From Bombyx mori (taxonomy: Eukaryota > Arthropoda > Insecta > Lepidoptera > Bombycidae): a stretch of DNA of 64,000 bases. A program made the translations under genes and the position numbers. A model generated the notes under the pieces. It had not been told where the DNA came from, ran no database searches, and was given only the letters and a program-made list of their open reading frames with translations. Below are positions 42,715 to 55,159 of this stretch, piece after piece; the stretch's first letter is position 1, and every line of letters starts with the position of its first letter. The stretch is taken from assembly GCF_030269925.1 (NCBI RefSeq), contig NC_085109.1, positions 8,804,001 through 8,868,000 of the forward strand, in the 5' to 3' direction.

Positions 42715-44231
42715 GTTTATGTTTGCTGTGCCTTAATATTATATCATGAAGAAATATATGAACATACAAATTCGGGAAACATTATTTTGAGGCAGTCTGA
42801 TTAATACTACTCTATTTAAAGGGAAAGGGCTAGGCAGCTTTTTTGCTATTTTCGCGTAGATTCGCTTGCTACGCTAAACCATAGCCTCGCCATAAAATCG
42901 CCTTTTCCGACACATTAGGAAAGAAACAGGCTTCACGACACTGTTAAAACCACATCGCTGTAATAAATGCAATATATCAAAATCACAAATCTCGAAATCA
43001 GTCTATTTCATAAGTTAGGGCCTATAATGAGGCAGGTGGTGTGATTGGATCGTCTTTTTTATTTTCGAGAAGCTATCACGCTTTCTGCTGTATAGAGACA
43101 TGTCTCCGGTAACAACGTGTGTTAGTCTTCCTATGTACGTGGACAAAAAAGACGCGCAATAAGCACAGTGATTCTCAGAATTATGTATCTGACTTTCAAA
43201 TTTCCATACAACTAGATTTCGTCGAATCCTACGGCTTGTCCTTGCGTGTTTGAAGCATTTTTTCCCCTTTGGTTTGATGCTAAGTTTGACATGAGGAATG
43301 CTACAGGGCACTTGGTCGTGGCCGGTCGCGACTTAGGCGTGACTTGAAGCAACGACAAGCCAATTTAAGAAGACCTTCGACAAGCTAATGTTGCCTCAAT
43401 TGTCAGCACATCTTTTTGAATATTATAAGGGCAGCATAGACCATAAGTATTTGGTTACGATATAATCCTACCCGTTGTCATCTCAATGCCGTCTAAAACA
43501 CGAAGATCCAATTTTTTTTGTAACGTCTATTAATGATAATTAATTGTGTGTTGTTAATATGTGGGTTCGTCAGTCGAAGCTTATTAGTGTCAGTTTGTTT
43601 GTTTTATTAGGTCACGTGGGGTTTATTAATGTGATTATAATTAAAGAATAAGTAAGTCACTTTCACAATTACCTGTTTTGAAATAAGAAATAGCTTGGCA
43701 ATTGTTCAACAAAGCATTTATTAAACTTCATCTGATATTTCAGTAATATAAAACTTTTAATGCGCTTGAGACGATGACGTCAAAAGACTGAATCTTGAAA
43801 CACATGCAGGTAAGCCTAGGGCACTCGACGATAAATCTATCTTTTTCGTGTGTAAAAAGTGTTAATGTGTAAACAACGTGACAGCGAAATCATGATTATT
43901 TCTTTATCTATAAAAAAACAGTTATAACAATTCAGTGCCATTTTCAGCTTTGTTTGTCAACCGATATACTTTTTACTTTAGTTGTAGTAACTTGGTTATT
44001 ATAACGAAAAATCATTAGAAAATAGTCAGTGTCTACATGTAAATATATATTAAAGACAAAACAAAAAAGAAAATGAAAAAAAGAAATTTCAAATTAATGT
44101 AAATTTTGAGGCGTTAGTGATTATTATTGTCTTATTTTGATCATTACAGGGAGATCATACTATAAATGAGCAGATGAACTTTAAGTCGTCTTTTTTCAGT
44201 TATTGTTGGAGCTCATAGATATAACAAAGTT
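42715..44231. other. No gene supported
   Basis: AT-rich DNA. A 98-codon minus frame at 43015-43311 has no recognisable domain and no splice context. Confidence 0.35.
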
Positions 44232-44543
44232 TTCATTACGGATCCCCCCGATCCATTAACTGTGCTTTTAGGTACCACAAGCACCGGTCACCGTCCTCGT
44301 CGAACCCGTCGCTTGCGACGAAGGGCTCGACGAGCGAATTAGCCCGTAGACACAGCCCACTGAGTTTCTCGCCGGATCTTCTCAGTGGGTCGCGTTTCCG
44401 ATCCGGTAGTAGATTCTACGAAGCACTGCTCTTGCTAGGGTCACTGCTAGCATCACTCCGGCTTGAGCCCCGTGAGCTCACCTACTAGTTAACGGTTACG
44501 CTGAAATAGTCTCTCAAGGCTATCAGCTTAGGTAGGAAAAAAA
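44232..44543 (+). mobile_element. 5'-truncated LINE 3' end, jockey-like family
   Basis: It starts in the ORF2 end (ACGGATCCCCCCGATCC) and carries the 3' UTR hairpin (44358-44391) and A-tail. AACAAAGTT at 44223-44231 and 44544-44552 is its target duplication. It is closest to the 3' end of the long copy at 8650-8980. Confidence 0.92.
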
Positions 44544-44568
44544 AACAAAGTTAATAGGCATAAATCTT

Positions 44569-46198
44569 TTTTTTTTTTTTTCCACAGGAGAAATCCCCAC
44601 CCGCACAGCAGGTGGGGTATGTGGGAGTCGAACCTCACTAAAAACTCCTGCCGCTCAGAGCCGGCGCCCTACCCCGGACCGGGTGGGAACCCAGTCGGAG
44701 CTATTGAGACGGCGGGACAGGGTTTACGCAGTGCACATTACATCCATCCCGCCGTCCCCCAGACGCCGGACCGGCGGCCGCCAGCAACACGACCGCCGGT
44801 TCCCTCGGTCGACGGGCCAAGAGCCCGATTAATAGCGCCGCGCTACACCTTCCCCCGGAGCGGTCAGGGGAGCGCGACCTACCACGCCGCTCCACGCCTA
44901 GGTTGCTCCCCGCACAAAGCGGGTGGAGCCCGAAGCCCTTAGGGGGCCGGGTTACGGACGGGACCCCGGTCCCGACCCCCTGCTCGGCGGCGGCGGGTTT
45001 CTGCGTAGTGAGGAGAGCTTTGCCTCACTCGCCCCGCCGCCTCCTTCTGCGAGATGGTGCACTCGCAGAAGTCGAGCATAGCCTTCCAAGACTCGTCGCC
45101 GCCACCACGACGCCAGGCAGCGACAAGTCCGGTCCTATCTTTGCGACCTTGACACGGCGCTGCACCTCCCATGCGGGGCAGACAGCGAGCGTATGCTCCG
45201 CCGTGTCCAGGTCGTGTCCACAATGGTGGCACCTCGTCGTCGGCTCAGCTCCTATCCGGTGCAGGTACTTTCCGAAGCATCCGTGCCCAATCAGCACCTG
45301 CACCAGACGGAAGGTGAGGCGTCCTCGGCCACGATTCACCCAGTCATAAAAGACTGGGTAAACCGCCTCGACGGTCCGTAGACCCCACGTGGGGTTGGCC
45401 AACCACCTCGACCACGATTCGAGCACGGACCGCCGAGAATGGGCCTTCCGCGCCCGCAGCTCACTTTTGGAGGGACGCGCCACGCCCAGAGCACGAAGCT
45501 CACTGCGCCACCGATAGTCGGCAGCGAGCGACTCCGCCTCCAGCTCCCATGGCGGCGTCCCCGCCAACACACACGCCCCCTCGAATGAGACGGTGCGATA
45601 TCCACGGATGACCCTGATAGCAACGGTGCGCTGAGGCCGGCGCAGGAACCGAGCCATAGTAGCCCGATTGCGCGGCTCAGCCCATACAGGCGCACCGTAC
45701 AGGGCCATCGATCGCACCACCCCAGCGTAGAGGCGGCGTACAACCTGATCCGGCCCCCCGATATTTGGGAGCAGTCGGTTCAAAGAACCGGCTGTCCTCA
45801 TTAACCGGGGGACCAGCTCCGCAAAGTGAGCACGAAAAGCCCACCGGCCGTCCAACACGAGGCCGAGGTACCTTAACTGCACCCCGACCCCTATCCGGAC
45901 GCCCCCAACCACGATGTGGGCGTCGACAGGTGGCGCTCTCCGCGGCCCGTGAAACCACAAGGCCTCGGATTTACTGAGCGCCACGTCGAGGCCCAGTCTC
46001 TTTATCCTTCCGACGACGAGGGCCATTCCCGCTGCGGCGAGACGGGCAGACGCTCTATAATCATCCCCCCGGGCCACGACCAAAGTGTCGTCCGCGTAAC
46101 AAATAACACGGAGGCCCGGGAGGAGGGCACCCCTCAGCACCCAGTCGTACCCGATGTTCCACAAGAGGGGTCCGAGAACCGACCCCTGTGGAACACCA
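44569..46198 (-). mobile_element. 5'-truncated R1-clade LINE (RT to A-tail)
   Basis: The minus-strand element has its A-tail as the T run at 44569-44581, a GC-rich 3' UTR (44582-45024) and an ORF2 fragment (46198-45025). A 13-bp target duplication AGGCATAAATCTT flanks it at 44556-44568 and 46199-46211. It starts at the RT block GVPQGS, so endonuclease and the first RT blocks are missing. The C-terminal CCHC knuckle and high GC fit the R1 clade (relatives in Bombyx: TRAS, SART), not the Jockey-type elements here. Confidence 0.92.
45025..46198 (-). pseudogene. ORF2 fragment of the R1-clade LINE: RT C-terminal half and zinc knuckle
   Basis: About 390 codons are open from the truncation point to the stop at 45025. 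Visible motifs are GVPQGSVLGPLLWN (RT block), the catalytic CYADDTLVVARG near 46085, LRYLGLVLDGRWAF (thumb region), an Arg/Ala-rich region, and near 45180 the knuckle CHHCGHDLDTAEH with the following CPAW. No internal stop is seen, so the insertion is young or the frame is well kept, but the protein cannot work without its N-terminal endonuclease. The listed frame begins in the middle of a domain, not at a start codon. Confidence 0.92.
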
Positions 46199-46216
46199 AG
46201 GCATAAATCTTAGGCA

Positions 46217-46247
46217 AGCTTAGGTAGGAAAAAAAAACAAAGTTAAT
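46217..46247 (+). repeat. 31-bp exact second copy of the LINE end plus flank
   Basis: It is identical to 44525-44555 (AGCTTAGGTAGG, nine A, CAAAGTTAAT). Before the R1-like insertion the two copies were only 18 bases apart. It therefore marks a small duplication at the end of the LINE 44232-44543. Confidence 0.9.
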
Positions 46248-46572
46248 GGCGTCAGCTTGACACCTTAGGATATCGAAATCTCGCTAGTACTGTATAATGG
46301 CTGTCATGTCCTTAAAATTGGAACGGCTTATTAGTAGAAGTAGAGAAAATATCTGCGCTTGCACACGTTCAAAGGCTTAGCTATCAACAGCTTTTATCTA
46401 AATGATGTACATATATCAAAAACAATGTAACGAACGTTCAGTAGGCGTTCAGGTGTACAGCGAAGGTTGTCGCATGATGTATTATTATTTTGTTATACAT
46501 ATTAGCAAATATGAGGCTTGCCAAATAGTCCATGAAATGATAATACATTCGAACTGATATGTTAAGAAAATT

Positions 46573-46820
46573 GGTAGTAGGAACATTTGTGAGTCTGCAC
46601 GAGTAGGTACCACCACTCAGCCTATTTCAGCCGTGAAGTAGTAATGCGTTTCGGTTTGTAAGATGGGCAGCCATTGTAACTATACTGAGACCTTAGAACT
46701 CATATCTCAAGGTGGGTGATGGCATTTACGTTATATGTAATGGGCTCCGGTAACCACCAGGTTAAAACCAGGTGGGCCGTGAGCTCGTCCATCCATCTAA
46801 GTAATAAAAATATAAAACAT
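46573..46820 (+). mobile_element. Bm1-type SINE, body only
   Basis: It runs from TTGGTAGTAGGAACATTTGTG to CTAAGTAATAAAAATATAAAA, moderately diverged. Confidence 0.87.
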
Positions 46821-46855
46821 TATACTAATTGTTAAGTTTTCTTAAGATAAACGTA

Positions 46856-47030
46856 GGGACGGCGGGATGGATGTAATATGCTCTGCGTAAACCTTGTCCC
46901 GCCGTCTCAATAGCTCCGACTGGGTTCCTGCCCGGTCTGGGGTAGGGCGCCGGCAGTGAGCGGCAGGAGTTTTTAGCGAGGTTCAACTCCTACATACCCC
47001 GAACCGGCGATTTGCTCCAGTGGAAAAAAA
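46856..47030 (+). mobile_element. R1-clade LINE 3' UTR fragment
   Basis: It matches the complement of 44582-44760 (GACGGCGGGATGGATGTAAT, GGTAGGGCGCCGGC, GCGGCAGGAGTTTTTAG) and ends in an A run. AAACGTA at 46849-46855 and 47031-47037 is the target duplication. It is a severely 5'-truncated copy, in the opposite orientation to the larger one 650 bases away. Confidence 0.9.
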
Positions 47031-47037
47031 AAACGTA

Positions 47038-48839
47038 TCACGTCCAACAGCTTTAAGCACAACGCAGAAGAAAGTGCTTCTCCTGAGAACATTACCAAAC
47101 GGAATTTTGGTCAGTAATGCTCTAATTCTGTTCATAGTTTACACATAATCGTTCTAAAAATGTAGTTATTTCGGTAACTACATTAGAATACAATACATAC
47201 AGCTAGCACTGATTTTCTTGATGATACTTCTGTCGTAGGAAAATGAATTCTGAATCGGCTGTAAAGTCATGACGATTTCACAACGCCCGTGAAAGCCCGT
47301 GCAAACGGAAAATCTATTAATTTTGAATTAAATTTGCTAGCAAATCCGGGTGATTCTGTCTATAATTGCCAAAAAATATTCATTTTTATACTTAGTATAC
47401 TCAGTAAAAGTAGTAGTAGAGAAGAAATTGAGATCTTGATAAAACGTGTGGGGAAAAATCTGGCTACATTAATTTTAATTAACATTCAATTCATGTTAAA
47501 AGATCTGCGAAGACCATAGACAGCATGACGTAGTGCCGGTAGCAACGTTTAGACATTCACGGCAACACCCTGTCCTACCACAAGTAGACTAATTTTCACA
47601 CTCTCAGCTTTAGTATCTAATAGCTTTTTAATAATACACTTATCAAGTCATTTTCTAAATAGACTATCGTAAAAATATATGAGCACAAAATTTACATGGC
47701 TGCACCCGAGACGATAAACTAAACGACCTATGCAGTTTAAACTATAAACGATCATTTATAACTTTTATTAAGCTACCAAAGACGTTAATGGTCAATATAT
47801 TGCACCGGTCATTTACTTATGGTATGCATAGATAACAAACACCATTAAATTCAGAACCAGTAGCCATGACAAAAGATTACCGAACGTAGTTCTTCACAGA
47901 ATGGTTATTAAAGTTAGCTCTAAAATCGTGACTAGCCCAATGTATGTAAATAATAATGATTGATGTATATCTTTCGCCAAAATGTGAAGGTTTTTCGTAG
48001 GCGAGTCATTGTTTCTTAACATTTTTGTTCAAGTAGTAAAAACGATTATTCTTTTAAAAGAACAGCAATGCACTGTTTGTTCAAATGAAATTATCATATA
48101 AACCAACTAAGTCCAAGTAAGTTTTTTTATTTGAATAAAATCTATTTAATTGATCACATGAATGCCAATAAGAACACAAAAATCCAATTAATAAAAAATC
48201 CATTACTTTTACTTCCTACTTAAATTACAAGAAATTCCTCTGGAATTTCTTAGCGAAATGAATTTACGTCACAAACAGGATGTAAAAGACCGCTCTTTTG
48301 CGAATTTTCCATTCCACTTTTAACGTTCAATTAACCAGACGTCCTTCAATGCGATGAAAGTGTATTCTTCTACGTAAACGCTAACAGCTAATTACCAATT
48401 CAAAGAAACTGTTGCGGTTTCTTCGTCGCTGGGGTGACCACGATGTAAAAAATGTACAATTTCAGTATTTTCCAGTGATCGTTGTTTTTTTTCAGCGATA
48501 TGTTCAACACAACGTGAATATAAATACTAATGATGAGAGAGCGAGAGAGAATAGAATATTAATATAATATAGTATAGAAATAATATAAAATAGAATATTA
48601 TTTTTCTTTCAGAATACAATTGCAAACAAATGAATGGATACAGTTGAACGTTTTTAGTCATGTTTTATTCTCTGAACCGCTTAAGGAACTGTCGCCACGT
48701 TGCAAGGTCAGTTCTAGATGTGGCTTTATTAGACCGCATCTATTAATTGCAAACCAGTGGAATCAGAAACATTCTTAGAAAAATTGGAATTTTCATATTA
48801 GACATGTGAACAAAATTCGTCGCTCATTTATCGTCGTAT
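47038..48839. other. No gene supported
   Basis: AT-rich intergenic DNA, with a GAGAGCGAGAGAGA run near 48535. Confidence 0.35.
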
Positions 48840-49160
48840 TTTTACCTTCCTATTCGTTGGTAGCCTAAGTGGCTATGCCAGCTACGCCCAACAGGTAGGT
48901 GAGCTCACGGGCTTAACTTGAGAGTATTTGCTAACATTAACCCTAGCAAGAGCAGTGCTTCGCAGAATCAACCACCGGATCGTAATCGCAACCCGCTGAG
49001 AAGATCCGATCGAGAAACTCAGTGGGCTGTGTATATGGGCTAGTTCACTCGTCGAACTCTTCGTAGTAATCGACTAAGTCGACGAGGACGGTGACCGCTG
49101 CTTGAGAAGCCTAAAAGCACCGAGAGTTAATCCGGGAGATCCGACAAGGCATGTTACGGG
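48840..49160 (-). mobile_element. LINE 3' tail, jockey-like family, diverged
   Basis: The minus copy includes complements of GGTAGG...GCTATG blocks, CTAGCAAGAGCAGTGCTTCGC, the hairpin near 48990-49025 (A-C mismatch in one stem pair) and the ORF2 terminal region GCTTGAGAAGCCTAAAAGCACC. The 5' limit is uncertain; unusual sequence continues to about 49325. Confidence 0.75.
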
Positions 49161-49325
49161 CGACGGCGGCTTTGCGGTGCCCCGTCGCGGTCGGATAAGA
49201 GCACAGTGAGCGTTGATATCGATATGAATAAGTAAATCATGAAAACATTGCAGAATAGATCTAATAGAAGGATCAACTCGTACGCGCGTAGCTGTAATAG
49301 CTCCATATGCTACCAAAGAATAGGT

Positions 49326-52132
49326 AGGTAAAAAAACGCGATCTACACTGACGATAGTAGTCTTGACTTTTATTTATACAGATTTGTTATTAATATATGC
49401 TTGCTGTAGTATTACCCTTCCTATTAATTTTATCTGTTTCCAAAATAAATACAATAATAACACACTTTAATAACCAAACATCCAAAATTATGGAATGGTC
49501 ACCCTACAAAAGCTACAAGGATGGGTTTTCTCAATGTTAGTGGGAAAAGAAGGCCGAAATAAACACACATGATAAACACATGATAGCTGTTTTATTAAAT
49601 ATGTCTTTTTTACTGTTTTGTGAAAAAATCTGACTTTTAGAAAAACAAAAAAAATAGTTTTTATGAAAAGATTCGTAAAAAGCAAGATTCCTTTTCGTAA
49701 CAATTGCAAAATAGACACGTGCTGCCAATTTGATATATAATTCGAGGCTGACATTATTCATTAAAAAAAACGATTCAACACTAAGGAATCATATGAAAAT
49801 TAGTTAGTCAATGACAATGTCATTTCATTTTTTTTTAAATCAGATAACAAAACGATACTGCCGAAATCCAAAATATTGCAATTAACAAAGATTCAAAACT
49901 TCGACTCAAAAGAAACAAGGGAATTTAGTTCAACATTTTAAAATGTTCTAGATTTTATTTTTATGACGTAATCAATCAGTGTAAATGCTCGGTTCAAATT
50001 AAACGAACAGTTAAGCTACATCAAACCGACCGGTTGAATTAATACGAATATCTAAGTTAGTGAGTCGTGTAGTTCTTATCGGTACGGTGTACAAGATGTG
50101 GTGTAAGCCTGATTTATGCGCGGGATAACGTCGGGACAACGGTCTCGATTCTCTGTCCACTTGTGGGCGTCACGTCTCGCTATTGTGTACTAGCTTAAAT
50201 ACAACGAAACAGAGCTATGACCTTTTTTGCTTACAATGGCAGACGAGCATCTATGCCTACTGCCGGTCCAAGCTATATACTTGAAAATTACAAAACAGTA
50301 AATTATATTTTTGCAAAGATTTTAACTGATTCTCTGGTACCGATGCTAGTTTGGTGTTGAAACAAGTGGCATCAAAAAGCCATTCCCTTTGCCTCAAGAC
50401 CTGAAGTAGATGTTGTGTAGAGGCCTCTAATTTTGCCATGACTAATGGCAGATGGTTCAAGGTATTCTTTTCTGCAAGCCAATAAAATAAATGAAATATG
50501 CGCACACAAAATCATTGAAAACAAACTGTACAGCTTTCACTAAGTTCCGATGTAAAAAAACTACTTAATAATAGCTGAAGCTTAAATTAAAGAACGAAAA
50601 AAATGTTATTACCTTCATTTTTCAAGCACGAATGAGCATTAAACACGATTTATGTAATTCACAAATTTCACCGATCATAGAAATTGCGTATGTCGGTCTG
50701 CTCTATTTATTTTATCTGGCAAGCGCGTGAGATTTTGCAAAAGTTTTAAATTATAATGGCAAACAATAGTGATTTGATGAAATTACGCGAAAAATCAAAG
50801 GCTTTTCTTAGACTTTTCCGCCATTCAACTATGATGCTTTGTTATAGAATATGAAAAAGGGTATGAATATTAAAAAATTCAGATGGATAGATAAGATAGA
50901 TCAGATAATCTAATCCTTAATCCTTCTTCTTAACAAATAAGACAATGAAGAATATATTATATTTATCAATTTGCATAGTTTGCGGGGGGCATTTTAAAAA
51001 TCGATTGAAAAATGCAATTAAAAGTACACTTTTTTTTTTAGTTCTGTTCTTAAATAATATCCAGAGTACATAGACTTACACAACGAGTATGTTAAAGTCT
51101 CAATTGTATTGTAATAATATTATTGTCCGGTCCTTGAAACTCCAACGCAAGGCTTCTTATTCTTAAAAATTGTTGGGTCGATGTCGGGCCCTGTGATTAC
51201 TAAAAATTTCTTGTTTCATATCTTTTATACATATTTTATAGTAACGAAATAATCGTGAGTGAAGCCGCGGTCATTAATTTACAAGCCGTGAAATTCTTTA
51301 TGTATAATAAAATCAAAACATATTAACAGCTATTAATTTTTTCCTGTATAAAATTAATTATTTGACATTATTTAACTGCCATGCACTGATACAACCTTTA
51401 GTGTCTCAATATTACGACGTGATCCGGCGTAGAATGACTGAATTGTTTCTATTGCGTACACTAAATACATTTGCGGTCATTAGTAACTGACTCAACTTTT
51501 GTATTACGGTTTTGTTTCACGTAACTGACTTGTACATAACACTGTTGTTGATTGAGACATTCAAATGTGTTATATTAGCTTTTGTTCTCAATTTTTTTTA
51601 TTTTATCCTGGACAGAGTAGATTTCCCCGAGGGCTAATCCCCGCCAGAGAACACAATATGCTGACGTTTATTTAAAATACACATTTTTAGGTTCGTATCA
51701 GTATTTAGCTCATATAGCTAATCTAACTTTTTGGTAATTAAATGCTGGAGCCTACACACACTTCTAGTGGTAGAATATATTTGTAGGCCAAGTGTGATTT
51801 GAACAGGAAGTCATCCGCTATATAGAACATAATTAGTCTTCGATCCTTTGTCACACCAATAGCAATATTTAGCATTAGCGAAGCCCATAGTATCTACTCA
51901 TCAATAAAATACAAAAAAACAATATATGTAGTTTCTGATCAATCACTGCGTTATAAAATATGTAACTATATAATATATAATATAAAATAATAATTATTAT
52001 TTATTTTAATATTTACTTAATTTATTTTATTATTTATTATTTTAATAACGTTTTCTTTTTCTTCAGTCAGTCAGTGGACGATGCTTACGATACACCTAAA
52101 TTCTTGAAATTACACTACCGATTAACACTACC
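49326..52132. other. No gene supported; small family B remnant near 50226-50262
   Basis: AT-rich DNA with TTTTTTGCTTACAATGGCAGACGAGCAT as a short family B end, and a GATA-rich run near 50880-50915. No exon set could be made. Confidence 0.35.
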
Positions 52133-52195
52133 GATCTTTGTGGCGAGGCTTGGAGGAGGCTTATGCCAGCAGTGGACGTCTGTGGGCTGATAGAA
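52133..52195 (+). mobile_element. LINE 3' end fragment
   Basis: CTTGGAGGAGGCTTATGCC and AGCAGTGGACGTCTGTGGGC are the plus-strand ORF2 end of the same kind of LINE seen inverted at 22032-22195. It ends in ATAGA repeats instead of ATC repeats. Confidence 0.6.
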
Positions 52196-54303
52196 TAGAA
52201 TAGAACGCTTACTTAAATTCTTAATTATAAAAGAATGTTGGATTTCACGGTTAAATTGTCTGGCACCATTTTGTTTTATCGGACAATGTCTAATGACCTG
52301 AGGGTTGGATACTCTGAATTCTGAATAGGTATTGTTGCGTAAATTATACAAATACTTCGAATGGCTCCAGGGTATTGATTGCCTCAATGGCCGTTCTGTG
52401 ATTCACCACTGATTGTGACAATGTAACAATTCACCATATCATTATATTGTTATGAATAAATAATTATTCATTAAAGAAAACGTTGAAATGATCAATCAGG
52501 TGTTCAACTAACGTGAAAACCCTACGTAGTTGACGTAAATTGATTACTTAGACAATTAAAATTGCTGTACCAATAATTCCTGGAATTTAATTAAATGTTG
52601 ATTTAGTTGTTGTCGATCAACTTAAAATTCTTATAAGGTTCATAGAGCAGTCGTTTTATGTAAGTACAAAGTAATTGGTCTAGAATTCTAAATTGATCTC
52701 GTTTCGCCAAGAACCGAACATTAAGGGTACAACCTGGTTTATTATCGTTATCAATGATTCGACAAGGCACAAAATCTTTGCTCCAGCGCACAGCTCCGAC
52801 AGAAGGCTCAATAAAGTACACGAGCAGATGTAAATGGAGCGGCGAGCTGGCCTAAGGCTAGGGCGGGTCCGGACAACACTTTCATATTATTACGGCCGCA
52901 TTGCACACACACAGGCGCATTCCTCTCGTACACAGCTAACCACGATTAGATCAGAACCGGCGAGCACTCGCGCACGCGATCCAACCACTTTCAATGATTC
53001 GTTAGCGAAATCATTAGCAGATGTAATGTCGGCGCATTGTAATACGTGTTTATGGTTATTTAAATGATTTATTTTTATTGATTGTTTTTGCCTTGTTGCG
53101 AGACAGAAAATAATGATGGCCGAATGAATAAGGCTACCATTATGGCCTGTTATTGCGAAGGTGATCGCTGCTACTATGTTATTTGGCCGTTTGGTAATGG
53201 AATACGTTACGAGAAAATGAGTTGTCAAGTGGGTTAAGCTGAGGCATTTATCATTCGGAGTCCGAGCGGTAGTCGTGTGTAGACAAGTATAGACGGTGGT
53301 GCCGAACGCCACGAGCGAATGACTGATTGGACCTGATTGTATGCGAAACTGGGTAGTGACGACCAGTGGCTAACAGCCTACGTGATATCATAATTTAATC
53401 TTTGGAGTCGTTAAAGCATTTTAGAAATTATATTGTATGTTATGATTTGTAATTTCTATCAATTGTTATTTAAAAAAGGACTATGGAAATACGAATGGAA
53501 ATAATTACTAATAGATTAAGAATATGTTAGATACTTTTAAAACTGATTACAATGATTAATGGACTTCATTTTTCTAAAATTTGTTTTAGAAATACATTTA
53601 ATTTGACTAATGTGTTATCCCGACAAAGGGTATTCAAATAATATTTCTTTTGTCGGCGAATTGTAAATTCGTAAACATTTTTAAGATTATGCAAATATAA
53701 TATTATGTATTTTGTACTCTACCGTTATTATTTTCTTAACACAAATATTGTCTAAGCATTGAGATATGAAATTACTTTTTACGATATTGAATTATTTTTG
53801 TTAATCCCCAAAAACCATTACGTTTCTTTGTCGGCATTCAGACAGTCTTCTTCACGGCTTCGCACAACCTTTCATTAAGTTGGCATGTCCATCCGACGTT
53901 GAAATTATTGCAATTATTTAAATTCACACCTTCGAACGAAAAAGCGTTCTTTCTTACATTTAATATTTCGTCAGCGCAAGGAAATGACGTCTCATTCGAT
54001 AGGCGGTAATTAGGGACGACTTTGGGGTCGATCGATCGAAAAGTGCAGGCAAATAATGCGGTGCGATGATGAGATAATGTCATAATCTTTAATTCATTAC
54101 ATTCCGAGAGTTCTTTCAAGTCTTTACAATACACTCAAACTATTGTATAAAATAAGACTATTGTAGACGATAGTTATACTTTGAATTTGTATTTTTTGCT
54201 TTACATTTGTAGAATTATCTGGGTTATGTCTCGATTAGATATAGCAAGATATTTTGAGAAGTATCTAAGGGGGTGTAAGGTAAGGTAACCATTCTGTGGG
54301 TCA
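52196..54303. other. Long unique stretch with higher sequence complexity
   Basis: No repeats were recognised over 2.1 kb, unlike the rest of the window. Sections 52740-53340 and 53810-54130 have mixed composition, CpG words and AT-rich homeodomain-like words such as GGTAATTAGG and TTATTTAAATGATT. Open frames of 98 and 140 codons on the minus strand have no recognisable domains. Candidate regulatory DNA, unproven. Confidence 0.3.
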
Positions 54304-54414
54304 TTTTTTTTTAATTACTTTTGTAAGCAGACGAGCCTACGGCCCATCTGATGGTAAGTGGTTATCGTCGCTCATGGATGTCAGCAATGCCAGGGGCAGA
54401 GCCAAGCCGCTGCC
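54304..54414 (-). repeat. Family B repeat
   Basis: It runs from the T run at 54304-54311 through GCAGACGAGCCTACGGCCC to GGCAGAGCCAAGCCGCTGCC. Confidence 0.85.
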
Positions 54415-54427
54415 ATTAAATTACGCG

Positions 54428-54572
54428 CTCGGGGGTAGATTCAACGTAGCGCTGCTCTTGCTTGAGCACATGTTAACGAATATTCTCAGACTAAGCCAGG
54501 TGAGCTCACTTATCAATCAAAGTGAAGCCAGAATAGCCCTTCGAAGGTAATAGCAGATAGATAACCAGAAAA
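54428..54572 (+). mobile_element. LINE 3' tail fragment, jockey-like family, diverged
   Basis: GGGGGTAGATTCAACGTAGCG, CTGCTCTTGCTTGAG, CCAGGTGAGCTCAC and AGAATAGCCCTTCGAAGG follow the order of the LINE 3' UTR. Confidence 0.65.
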
Positions 54573-54768
54573 AGGAATAATATTTATGGACTTCAACATT
54601 CCCTCAATACGAGGCACTCATTTTGTAGGACTATAAGAATACTATTATAATAACAAATACCAACCGAATACCAAATACCGAAAAACTGTGTTTAAATTTT
54701 TATAGTTTCTGTATTCTATAAAACAAAAGACTATGCTTAGCACGTGGCTTTGCAGTCGAAATTCGAAA

Positions 54769-55159
54769 TTTTTTTATCGCTTAGATGTGTGAACAAGCTC
54801 ACAGCCCACCTGGTAAAATTTACTATACAGGGGACTTCGGGGGCGATAAATCGATCTAGCTACGATTTATTTTCAGAAAATGTTGTTTTATTCGTGTTTT
54901 CAATAATCAACTCTTCCCGACATCTATTGGCGAATAATAATACTATTTTTCTTAATTGAGGGCAAAAGTGGTTACTGGAGCCCATAGACATCTACAACGT
55001 AAATGCGCCACATACCTTGAGATATAAGTTTTAAGGTCTCAGTATAGTTACAACGGCTGCCCCATCCTTCAAACCGAAACGCATTACTGCTTCACGGCAG
55101 AAATAGGCGGGGCGGTGGTGCCTACCCGTGTGGACTCACAAGAAGTCCTACCACCAGTT
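54769..55159 (-). mobile_element. Bm1-type SINE split by a 153-bp insertion
   Basis: The tail part is 54769-54814 (TTTTTTTATCGCTTAGATG to GCCCACCTGGT) and the body part is 54968-55159 (GTGGTTACTGGAGCCC to CCTACCACCAG). About four SINE bases are missing at the junction. Confidence 0.9.
54815..54967. mobile_element. 153-bp insertion of unknown type inside a SINE
   Basis: It starts AAAATTTACTATACAGGGGA and ends CTTAATTGAGGGCAAAA, and contains the internal inverted pair ATAAATCG / CGATTTAT around 54849-54873. No target duplication or poly(A) is visible. I suspect a small non-autonomous element, but cannot classify it. Confidence 0.55.

Noticed and set aside
52890..53312. 140-codon minus-strand frame
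   Set aside because: No recognisable domain or codon pattern; treated as chance in a higher-GC region.
53838..54134. 98-codon minus-strand frame
   Set aside because: Somewhat protein-like, but without homology I recognise or splice context.
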